25,195 nucleotides of DNA from Firmicutes bacterium UBA5774 (GTDB lineage Bacteria > Bacillota > Clostridia > Peptostreptococcales > Anaerovoracaceae), in NCBI GenBank assembly GCA_002418625.1, contig DIEM01000018.1, forward strand, positions 1 through 25,195. Direction: 5' to 3'. Below are positions 8,501 to 15,107 of the stretch, piece by piece. The first letter of the stretch is position 1, and each line of letters opens with the position of its first letter. The notes under the pieces were generated by a model that was not told where the DNA came from, did no database searches, and worked only from the letters and a program-made list of their open reading frames with translations. The position numbers and the translations under genes are program-made.

Positions 8501-9077
8501 CTGTTTCAGGAGCGATCTCAGGCATGAACGGATCATCACCGCTCAGATCATAATCCGAAGCGAATCTCTTGAGCCATTGAATGGAAATAGGCTCGTCCAC
8601 AAGCTTTCTTCTGCAGGCATCCTCACAGGGATGCGGACAGACACGTCCCAAAGCTCCCGGAAGCGGAATGTTTTCCTTAATGAGTTCCAGAGCGGCTTCA
8701 AACTGCCCGTTAGCTATAAGGCCTACATATCCCTGGCATCCGGTGTGGGCCGGACAGGCAAGCGTACAAGGCGCAACACAGTCTCCGATATGGTTTGACA
8801 GAAGCAGTTCAAGATTTGTCTTTCTCAATTCCTTGACCCGGTCTGTATCGGTCTTGATGACCCAACCTTCTGATATCTCGGTTGCGCAAGCTTTCATGAG
8901 CTTGGGCATTCCTTCCACTTCAACGACACAAATGCCGCAGGAACCGTATATTTCGGTTCTCTCGTCAAAACAAAGAGTCGGGATATAAATATCGTTCTCC
9001 TTGGCAACGTCAAGAATGGTTTGACCGGGAAGGCCGAATACTTCTTTGCCGTTGATGTTCAATCTATACTTTTTCAA
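5577..9077 (-). CDS. stnC: StnC-like subunit: NuoG-like domain fused to a GltD-like NADPH-binding domain
   Basis: This 1166-residue iron-sulfur flavoprotein is assigned to the Stn transhydrogenase. An N-terminal [2Fe-2S] ferredoxin domain has Cys36, Cys47, Cys50 and Cys64. A GltD/NfnB-like domain (about 96-500) carries Cys groups at 100/104/108/114 and 147/151/155, an FAD fold (AIIGGGPFGLSAAFFLRKLG, ~197-216) and an NADP fold (AIVGGGNTAMDACRTAVRLG, ~327-346). Then come Cys566/569/571/577, two ferredoxin clusters (616-626, 659-669), a NuoG/Fdh-type [4Fe-4S] site (695, 698, 702, 730) and a molybdopterin-oxidoreductase-like domain to the end. The last domain lacks the FDH-type Sec/Cys-His active site, and there are no H-cluster motifs, so it is neither a formate dehydrogenase nor a hydrogenase. 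It is the last gene of the operon, 19 bases after stnB, and is expected to be the NADP(H) site of the complex. Confidence 0.85.
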   Translation of the reverse strand: MKKYRLNINGKEVFGLPGQTILDVAKENDIYIPTLCFDERTEIYGSCGICVVEVEGMPKLMKACATEISEGWVIKTDTDRVKELRKTNLELLLSNHIGDCVAPCTLACPAHTGCQGYVGLIANGQFEAALELIKENIPLPGALGRVCPHPCEDACRRKLVDEPISIQWLKRFASDYDLSGDDPFMPEIAPETGKRIAIIGGGPFGLSAAFFLRKLGHDITIFEAMPKLGGMLRYGIPEYRLPKELLDEEIYLIEKMGVDMRPNTKIGVDIQFDAIKKDYDAVLVGIGAWLSTGIGCPGEDAEGVIGGINFLRKVVRNEPIVLGENVAIVGGGNTAMDACRTAVRLGAKKVYNIYRRTKDEMPADMVEIVEAEEEGVIFKNLTNPIEIIKDKDGKVKQVRLQKMELGEPDASGRRSPKPIPGAEEIIDIDTMIIAIGQAVDPSGLDGLMLTKKKGIVGDESTFMTNVEGIFVGGDCYNDKITIAVEAIGHAKKMTDIVDAYLAGEKIRFVKPYGVERTDLTEDDFEDRERKCRPKMDHLHAEERKDNFKEVVFGYDEEAAIAEAMRCLECGCHDYHECKLVEFANEYDVKPERMAGDINTTEYEDDHPFIKRDPNKCIVCGLCVRVCDEVMGIGALGLVNRGFDVVVKPTLERPLAESGCVSCGQCVSVCPTGALGERLSLAKSVPLATDVTDTTCAYCSVGCSIKLETYGDMLYKAVPDKEGVVNKGLLCGKGRFGFDCSVSDGKILDPMMKNGKNFELADYHDVFVTTAKKIQSVAAKYGKDAVAVSISDRYTNEEAYAIKKFADLIGAKTFCFNNRQSGIAKVLGVDASPNTIDELLATEVILVAGFETAGNPIIQLKIREAAKRGVKVIVINPGLEDEFDYAAKTVDVKNDVTFLKEIAKALIDMGKTTKAEGFDAFKASLEKVKVSDDAKAVAEMYGKAKKAMIVFAQNLVTVEAAELLADIAVVSGHIGRARSGILQVKSKNNSQGLVDLGIKAGSEALAGVKALLVFGEDAAFDTKDLEFMMVSDTHMTATGKKADVFIPGTGFASIDGTFTNTERRLMPVRQAIDEDVMYNNWEIVAELAYVYEVEMPYEDVSDIVNEMEVALPYYRYAEIGEINGGILCENVQAKLQIVDKAKFVDKLKLSDNLMNMIISKIPKPVKQ

Positions 9078-9096
9078 TTCGTTTCACCTCTCTCCC

Positions 9097-10857
9097 TTAG
9101 TCAACCAAAATTGCTTTGAATTTGCATGTTTCCACGCATTTTCCGCATTTAATGCACAGATCCTGATCGATCTTGTGAACTTTTTTCAGTTCGCCGCTGA
9201 TCGCTCCGACAGGACATTTTCTCGCGCATAAAGTACATCCCGTACACTTGTCCTCATCTATCGTGAACGTGAGCAGGGCCGAGCAAGAATGTGCCGTGCA
9301 TTTTTTCTTGTATATATGGTCTTCGTATTCGTTTCTGAAATACTTGATCGTGGTCAGGACCGGATTTGGAGCGGTTCCGCCAAGAGCGCACAGCGAGCCT
9401 TCTTTGATCTTGTTGGCTAATTCTTCGAGCAGCTCGATATCTCCGTCCCGTCCTTCGCCCTTCGTGATCCTCTCAAGGATCTCCAGCATCCTTTTTGTGC
9501 CGATCCTGCAATAATTACACTTTCCGCAGGATTCCTTCTTCGTGAAATCCAGGAAAAATCTTGCCATATCAACCATGCAGGTCGTTTCATCCATGACGAC
9601 CATGCCGCCGGAACCCATAATGGCTCCAGTCTTATTGATCGCCTCATAATCAATGATAGTATCAAGCAGCTCTGCCGGAATGCAGCCCCCTGAAGGTCCT
9701 CCCATTTGGACGGCTTTGAATGCCTTGTTGTCCCTGATGCCGCCTGAAATATTGAAAATGACGTCTCTGATGGTCAATCCGTTGCTGATTTCAACAAGAC
9801 CGCCCTTCTTGACTTTTCCCGTTACCGCGAATACTTTCGTACCCTTGCTTCCTTCTGTTCCAATAGCTGCGAATGCGGCTCCGCCATTGTTCATGATCCA
9901 CGGAACGTTCGCGAATGTTTCAACGTTGTTGATATTGGTAGGTTTCTGCCAATATCCTTTTTGTGCCGGAAATGGCGGCTTGAGTCTCGGCATGCCTCTT
10001 TCCCCTTCGAGCGAAGCGATGAGAGCGGTTTCTTCGCCGCAGACAAATGCGCCCGCGCCGGCTTTGATCCTCATGTCAAAATTATAGTTTGTTCCGAAAA
10101 TATTTTTGCCCAGAAAGCCTTTGGCTCTTGCCTGTTCGATGGCCTTTTCAAGACGTACGATGGCCAGCGGGTATTCAGCCCGAACATAGAATATGCCTTC
10201 GATGGCGCCCATGGCGAATCCGCCGATGATCATGCCTTCTATAACAGAATGCGGATCCCCTTCGAGAACGCTTCTATCCATGAATGCGCCCGGATCTCCT
10301 TCGTCAGCATTACAGACGATATATTTTTCAGGTCCAGGTGACTGTTTCGCAGCATTCCATTTGAACCAGGTCGGGAAACCCGCTCCGCCTCTTCCGCGAA
10401 GCCCGGATACCTTCATTTCCGCAATGATCTGGTCCTGTGTCATGGTTGTCACAGCTTTTCTGGTTGCTTCGTAGCCGCCTGCAGCAATGTAGTCATCGAT
10501 GCTTTCAGGATTTACCAGTCCGCAGTTTCTAAGCGCGATCCGCTTCTGCTTCTTGATCATGTCCTGGTCTTCTGCTGAAATCAGGTACTCTTCGGCGACC
10601 TTTCCGCCAAGGACGTGCTTGTCCATTATTTCAGTGACGATCTTCGGCGTTACATTGACATAAGTCGTTTTAACACCATTATCATCAATCACATCCAGCA
10701 TTGGCTCAATGAAACAAGTCCCGATGCAGCCCGTCTTTTCGAGTGAAACGTTCGCTTTTTTCTCACTGATCTGCTTCTCAAATTCGTGGTAAACTTTATT
10801 GGCGCCAGCGGCGATACCGCAGCTGCCGAATCCGATAATAACCTTCACTTGCTTCAC
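9097..10857 (-). CDS. stnB: StnB-like subunit: NuoF/HydB-type NADH-binding FMN iron-sulfur protein
   Basis: This 586-residue soluble protein holds the flavin at which bifurcation is expected to occur, because StnAB correspond to the HydBC core of bifurcating hydrogenases. The N-terminal thioredoxin-like domain has Cys13, Cys44 and Cys48. The NuoF domain shows the NADH/FMN motifs GLRGRGGAGFPTWFKW and NADEGDPGAFMDR. A [4Fe-4S] site follows at ESCGKCNYCRIGT. The C-terminus adds two ferredoxin clusters (CTGCTLCARKCP and CIKCGKCVETCK), a tail present in HydB but not in classical NuoF. The gene starts three bases after stnA ends. The N-terminal domain lacks the first Cys of the usual four (Gly9 in its place), so its [2Fe-2S] cluster may be absent or unusual. 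A HydB partner of a distant hydrogenase is the main alternative. Confidence 0.88.
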   Translation of the reverse strand: MKQVKVIIGFGSCGIAAGANKVYHEFEKQISEKKANVSLEKTGCIGTCFIEPMLDVIDDNGVKTTYVNVTPKIVTEIMDKHVLGGKVAEEYLISAEDQDMIKKQKRIALRNCGLVNPESIDDYIAAGGYEATRKAVTTMTQDQIIAEMKVSGLRGRGGAGFPTWFKWNAAKQSPGPEKYIVCNADEGDPGAFMDRSVLEGDPHSVIEGMIIGGFAMGAIEGIFYVRAEYPLAIVRLEKAIEQARAKGFLGKNIFGTNYNFDMRIKAGAGAFVCGEETALIASLEGERGMPRLKPPFPAQKGYWQKPTNINNVETFANVPWIMNNGGAAFAAIGTEGSKGTKVFAVTGKVKKGGLVEISNGLTIRDVIFNISGGIRDNKAFKAVQMGGPSGGCIPAELLDTIIDYEAINKTGAIMGSGGMVVMDETTCMVDMARFFLDFTKKESCGKCNYCRIGTKRMLEILERITKGEGRDGDIELLEELANKIKEGSLCALGGTAPNPVLTTIKYFRNEYEDHIYKKKCTAHSCSALLTFTIDEDKCTGCTLCARKCPVGAISGELKKVHKIDQDLCIKCGKCVETCKFKAILVD

Positions 10858-10860
10858 CTC

Positions 10861-11370
10861 CTAAGCTTTGTCATTTTTTTTGATATCTTTTAGAATCGAT
10901 CTGACACTGTCTTTTGTCAATTTTCCATACGTTTCGCCGTTGATCATTACGACAGGTGAAAGGCTGCAGCATCCAAGGCATGCCACGTTGTTGAGCGTGA
11001 ACAGACCGTCTTCAGTTGTTTCCCCGTCTTTGATGCCCAACTCGTCGCTTATCGCATCCTCGATCATATCCGCACCGTTGACATGGCAGGCTGTACCCTT
11101 GCACAGCATGATCAGATATTTCCCGATAGGTTTCAGTCTGAATTGAGTATAAAATGTTGCAACCCCGTAAATTTTAGCGGGCTTGATGCCAGTTTGCTCC
11201 GAAAGATACTGAATCGCGTCCATGGACAGATAGCCATAGATTTCCTGCGTTTTCTGCAGGATCGTGATCAGGCTTCCGGGGACTTTGGCATACTTTGCAA
11301 GAACCGGAGCCAATTCTGAAAAATCAGGTGCGCTGCACGCTCCCTGACATTCACATTTTTTGGATGTCAT
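10861..11370 (-). CDS. stnA: StnA-like subunit: NuoE/HydC-type [2Fe-2S] protein
   Basis: This 169-residue protein of the NuoE (24 kDa) family binds one [2Fe-2S] cluster in a thioredoxin-like fold and pairs with the NuoF-like subunit. The ligands are visible as Cys90 and Cys95 (LCKGTACH) and Cys131 and Cys135 (VACLGCCS). The helical N-terminal domain includes IYGVATFYTQFRLKP, diagnostic of NuoE. I chose the ATG at 11370 because it is preceded by TTAGGAGG. An in-frame ATG at 11427 would add 19 residues and has no good ribosome site. The first 13 residues are unusual: three Cys within eight positions (Cys6, Cys8, Cys12). It is the first gene of the three-gene operon, just before stnB. Confidence 0.88.
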   Translation of the reverse strand: MTSKKCECQGACSAPDFSELAPVLAKYAKVPGSLITILQKTQEIYGYLSMDAIQYLSEQTGIKPAKIYGVATFYTQFRLKPIGKYLIMLCKGTACHVNGADMIEDAISDELGIKDGETTEDGLFTLNNVACLGCCSLSPVVMINGETYGKLTKDSVRSILKDIKKNDKA

Positions 11371-11669
11371 TATTCTCTTCCTCCTAATTTCATTATTTTT
11401 TGAGCGGCCGTACATCGTCCAGGACATTGAATCAACGCCGGCCTGTTTTTAATGATAATTTATATTGCCGCATTGTCATGCTGCGTCAAACATATATGAT
11501 AAGCAATTTCTATGCCACTTTTGCCAGCAGCCCCAAACCGCCATGTTATGCTGTTTTTGATCCGGCATCTTCTCGTTGAGTCAAATAAAAAGTCTACTAT
11601 TTGCAACTGATTTTCACTTTTGAGAATGCGCCGTTCGGTAATGCGGCGAAGAATTTCAGCATACTTGAT
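11371..11669. other. Intergenic region upstream of the transhydrogenase operon
   Basis: This 299-base stretch separates the stop codon of the EamA transporter gene from the stnA start. It holds the stnA ribosome site and a modest promoter candidate at 11459-11489. I see no coding frame with a ribosome site, no tRNA and no clear terminator for the EamA gene. No obvious Rex operator was recognised. Confidence 0.5.
11459..11489 (-). promoter_or_regulatory. Putative promoter of the stnABC-like operon
   Basis: On the minus strand, TTGACG (11484-11489) lies 17 bases from AATATA (11461-11466) or 19 bases from TATAAA (11459-11464). The match is moderate. It would give a leader of roughly 85 bases before stnA. 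Confidence 0.4.
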
Positions 11670-12554
11670 TCATTTGATGGCTTCCGCTCTTGCTGACCGC
11701 GTGAAATTAATTTCCATGATCAGCAAACTTATGATCAGCAGAGCCGCTCCAAAATATGCCCTGGGCAGAAGCACTTCACCGGCAAAAATATACGCGACTA
11801 CCGCCGCGAACACAGGCTCCAGTGTCAATATGACGCCTACATGGGAAGCGGTCGTGTATTGCTGGGCGACGCTCTGCACGATAAACGCGATGCCGGTGCA
11901 AAAAACACTTAAAAACAATACCGCCGCCAGTGATTTCATGCTGTCCGGCAACCCGGGCCTTTCTATTATAAACGAGAAAACCAAATTAAACAACCCTGTA
12001 AATCCCAGCTGGAAGACTCCGATATGGAAGGCATTCACTGATGCTTTCTTGACGATTTTTTCGGTCACGACAAGATGAAGCGCATAGAAAACCGCGCAGA
12101 TAATGCAGAGGATATCTCCAACCGCCGGGACCAGCCGGTCATTCAATGTCAGCAGGGCTATCCCGATCACCGATACCGCTATAACGACCACCAATTTCTT
12201 TTCAGGCACTCTTCTATCAATTATAAATACAAGTATGGGCGTGAATATGATTGCAAGCGATGACAGGAATCCGGCGTTGGATACACTCGTGTATTTAATG
12301 CCATAAGTCGCAAATATGTAGACCGCAGTCAATATGACCGCCAGAAGCGCACTATATGTCAATGTTTCGCGCGTTACGCTGCGAATACTCCTGTAACTGA
12401 GGGCGGCAGCCAGCAGAAAAGCTATAATGAAGCGCAATGCGTTCAGATTGAAAACATCGAGGCTTTCAAGCCCGACGGCGGACAGATAATACGACGCCCC
12501 CCAGAACAAGGCGACCATCATGATCATTAAATCAGCTTTGACATTCCTTTTCAT
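11670..12554 (-). CDS. EamA/DMT-superfamily transporter
   Basis: This protein of about 294 residues is a polytopic membrane protein with ten predicted hydrophobic segments arranged as two EamA repeats. The first repeat begins MIMMVALFWGASYYLSAVGL, and the second lies in the C-terminal half, with the typical VGVILTLEPVFAAVVAYIFAGE signature. Such permeases export amino acids, metabolites or drugs; the substrate cannot be told. I chose the ATG at 12554 because GGAG lies nine bases upstream and the resulting protein begins directly before the first transmembrane helix. A start at 12596 would add 14 residues without a good ribosome site. It is divergent from the MATE exporter gene, whose promoter lies within this gene's leader region. 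Confidence 0.85.
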   Translation of the reverse strand: MKRNVKADLMIMMVALFWGASYYLSAVGLESLDVFNLNALRFIIAFLLAAALSYRSIRSVTRETLTYSALLAVILTAVYIFATYGIKYTSVSNAGFLSSLAIIFTPILVFIIDRRVPEKKLVVVIAVSVIGIALLTLNDRLVPAVGDILCIICAVFYALHLVVTEKIVKKASVNAFHIGVFQLGFTGLFNLVFSFIIERPGLPDSMKSLAAVLFLSVFCTGIAFIVQSVAQQYTTASHVGVILTLEPVFAAVVAYIFAGEVLLPRAYFGAALLIISLLIMEINFTRSARAEAIK

Positions 12555-12577
12555 TATTTTCATCTCCAACATCCGGA

Positions 12578-12607
12578 TTGACATGCCCGATGGCATGAAT
12601 GTAGAAT
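12578..12607 (+). promoter_or_regulatory. Promoter of the MATE exporter gene
   Basis: A perfect TTGACA (12578-12583) and TAGAAT (12602-12607) are separated by 18 bases on the plus strand. The transcript would start near 12614. This supports the downstream ATG at 12670 over earlier in-frame ATGs. Confidence 0.6.
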
Positions 12608-12669
12608 ATATGAGCCGTCAGTTTCAGAAACGCATTCTGCCATGGTGCGACGGCAAGATCGGAGGTTCA

Positions 12670-14040
12670 ATGTCCTATCCACCTATCACAGTCAGCAACA
12701 AGCAGCTTTACAGGAATCTGCTGACGATCGCGCTGCCGATCGCGCTGCAGAGTCTGATCGCTTCGACCCTCAATCTTGTCGATACATTGATGATCGGCCA
12801 GCTCGGGGAATTGGAGCTGGCTGCTGTCGGACTTTCCACACAGTTGTATTTTGTTCAATACATGCTGCTCTTTGGGCTGGTCAGCGGTGCTTCCACTTTT
12901 ATTTCACAATTCTGGGGCGTCAAAGACATGAAAAACATAAGGCGCGTGATCGGTTTTGCAATTACGGCCAGTCTTTTCGCAAGCCTTTTATTTTTTATTC
13001 CTGCGTTCTTCTTTCCTGCCGCTGTCCTTGGCATATTCACAGACAATCAGGCGATCATCGCGGCCGGCTCGGATTACGTATCGACAGCGTCTTTCACATT
13101 TTTGACATTGAGCGTCGTGGTACCGCTAACGTCTGCGCTGCGGACGACCGAGCAGACAAAGATCCCGATGAAAATCAGCATTTTTGTTTTTTGCACCAAC
13201 ACGATCCTGAATTATCTCCTGATTTTCGGCAGTTTTGGATTCCCTATGCTCGGCGTCAAAGGAGCTGCCACTGCGACATTGATAGCAAGATGCCTTGAAC
13301 TTATACTGGTGCTGTATGTCGTTTTTGGCCGCAAAAACCTGATCAGCGGCCGTATTAGAGAATTCTTCTCATATAATACCTTCCTGGTCCGCAGGATCCT
13401 TTATAACGCGATCCCGACAACCATCAACGAAGTCATGTGGGGCCTTGGCATGGCAGCCTACAATGCAGCCTACGGCAGAATGGGCGTCACTGAATTCGCT
13501 TCGGTCCAGGCCAGCAATACGGTCAATACACTGTTTATCCTCGCTATCTTCAGCCTTGGCGACGCTACAATGATCCTTGTTGGAAAAAGGCTTGGCGCAG
13601 GCGAGCTTCAATATGCCTATACAAAAGCTTTAAAGATCCTGCGGCTTGCCGTCATTGTCGGCGCCGTCTCGGGAGCTCTTTTGATCCTTCTTTCGCCCTG
13701 TTTTATAAACCTCTTCAATTTCACGCCGGACGGACGCATGTATGCGCTGCGAATCCTGCTGATCTATGGCCTGTTTATGTGGATGAAGGTGTTCAACGGC
13801 GTCAATATAACCGGGCCGTTCAGAGCCGGCGGAGACACCCGCTTTGCCATGCTTGCGGAAGTCGGTTCCGTCTGGATGATCGGTGTTCCTCTTGTTTTTT
13901 TCGGTGCCCTGTATCTTTCCCTGCCTGTTTATATTGTAGTGCTGATGGCACAGGCAGAAGAGATCGTTAAATTTTTCATATGCTTCAAACGTTTTCGTTC
14001 CCGCAAATGGGTCAACAATGTCATACAGGACATTGATTGA
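12670..14040 (+). CDS. MATE-family multidrug/metabolite exporter
   Basis: This 456-residue membrane protein has about twelve hydrophobic segments and the MATE pattern of two related halves. The N-terminal signature IALPIALQSLIASTLNLVDT is followed by MIGQLGELELAAVGLSTQ, which is typical of the family. MATE proteins export cationic drugs or metabolites using a Na+ or H+ gradient; the substrate is unknown. The start at 12670 has GGAGGT just upstream and gives a length usual for the family, whereas starts at 12520 or 12610 lack ribosome sites and precede the promoter or transcript start. The gene ends one base from the end of the converging holA gene. Confidence 0.88.
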   Translation: MSYPPITVSNKQLYRNLLTIALPIALQSLIASTLNLVDTLMIGQLGELELAAVGLSTQLYFVQYMLLFGLVSGASTFISQFWGVKDMKNIRRVIGFAITASLFASLLFFIPAFFFPAAVLGIFTDNQAIIAAGSDYVSTASFTFLTLSVVVPLTSALRTTEQTKIPMKISIFVFCTNTILNYLLIFGSFGFPMLGVKGAATATLIARCLELILVLYVVFGRKNLISGRIREFFSYNTFLVRRILYNAIPTTINEVMWGLGMAAYNAAYGRMGVTEFASVQASNTVNTLFILAIFSLGDATMILVGKRLGAGELQYAYTKALKILRLAVIVGAVSGALLILLSPCFINLFNFTPDGRMYALRILLIYGLFMWMKVFNGVNITGPFRAGGDTRFAMLAEVGSVWMIGVPLVFFGALYLSLPVYIVVLMAQAEEIVKFFICFKRFRSRKWVNNVIQDID

Positions 14041-14041
14041 A

Positions 14042-15082
14042 TCATATGGAAGCGATGAACATTTCCAGGGCCAGGCTCTTGTCAAGAAGTCCGCTCTTAA
14101 TGTTTCTGTCGACCTGGTATGCCCGAAGCAGGATCGATTTCAACTGTTGAATGCTGTATTTTTCCGACAGACCCATCATAAGCCGTGCGCGATATTCATG
14201 CATGCCCAGAGCCTGCGCGATTTCCGGCAGATTCCTTCCATCCTCCCGCATTTCCTTGACAAGCATCACTGCTTCATATTGATTGCATATCAGGCTCAGG
14301 ATCCTGTATTCATTTTCACTGTACAGCGCAAGATTGGACAGCATCCTGAACGCTGATGCCTTCTTTCCCTGGCCCAAGGCATCCAGCATGAAAAAAACAT
14401 TCCTGTCGATATTGCCGGAGATGCTTTTCACCACGTCCTCCCTGCAAATTTCTTCGCCTGAGGCGTGGGCGATCACCTTTTTAAGATCGTTTTCCAGATT
14501 ATACAACGTATACTCAGTATTGCGGTCGAAATAACCTGATTGGGCGATGAGTTCTCCGGCAACAGCGGGTTTAATCGTTTTCCCGGCTGATTTCATGCGT
14601 TTTTCAATAAACTTCCTCAGAAACTGATCATCCAGCTCGTCAAACTGATAAACTCCACCGGCAGCGGAAAGCGTCTTGAAAATTTTCCTTCTCGTATCTG
14701 GTTTTTCCGCAGTCAGAATCAGTATGCAGGTCTCCGGTATGCTTTCAAAATAACCGAGCCATTTCTGCTCGTCTTCCGTTTCGGTTTCCAGACATTTCAA
14801 TTTGTCTGTAACGACGATTTTTTTTGTTGAAAACATCGGCAGCGTCTCGCAGCTGTTGCTGATATCCTCGAAAGATGCGGCAGTGCCGTTGAATTTTGTA
14901 AGATCAAAATCTTTGCATGCAGGTTCGACATATTTATCGATGACAGACCCGATGGCCCAATCTATGAGATAATTTTCCTTTCCGTAAAAAAGCAGGATAT
15001 TCTTGAGGCTGTTGCCTTTGATATCCTGTTCGAATTTTTTATACGCATGCTCTTTGCGCTTGTCGGTTTTTTTATAAGCCAT
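14042..15082 (-). CDS. holA: DNA polymerase III delta subunit
   Basis: This protein of about 346 residues is the delta subunit of the clamp loader, which opens the sliding clamp during chromosome replication. Family features include the N-terminal ILLFYGKENYLIDWAIGSVI, the central LILTAEKPDTRRKIFKTLSA region, and the C-terminal collar segment ending IKSGLLDKSLALEMFIASI. As expected for HolA, there is no functional P-loop. The ATG at 15082 has GGAGG five bases upstream. An ATG at 15094, four codons earlier, has a weaker AGGA site and is the alternative start. It follows comEC closely on the same strand, a pairing common in Bacillota. Confidence 0.92.
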   Translation of the reverse strand: MAYKKTDKRKEHAYKKFEQDIKGNSLKNILLFYGKENYLIDWAIGSVIDKYVEPACKDFDLTKFNGTAASFEDISNSCETLPMFSTKKIVVTDKLKCLETETEDEQKWLGYFESIPETCILILTAEKPDTRRKIFKTLSAAGGVYQFDELDDQFLRKFIEKRMKSAGKTIKPAVAGELIAQSGYFDRNTEYTLYNLENDLKKVIAHASGEEICREDVVKSISGNIDRNVFFMLDALGQGKKASAFRMLSNLALYSENEYRILSLICNQYEAVMLVKEMREDGRNLPEIAQALGMHEYRARLMMGLSEKYSIQQLKSILLRAYQVDRNIKSGLLDKSLALEMFIASI

Positions 15083-15107
15083 CAATGCCTCCATTTTTAT
15101 CCTGCTT

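Noticed and set aside
5577..9077. Formate dehydrogenase or [FeFe] hydrogenase catalytic subunit
   Set aside because: The molybdopterin-like domain lacks the catalytic Sec/Cys followed by His, and no H-cluster motifs are present. The GltD-like domain fits a transhydrogenase subunit better.
11600..11669. Terminator for the EamA gene near the CGCCG/CGGCG inverted repeat
   Set aside because: The arms are only five bases and there is no T-run on the minus strand.
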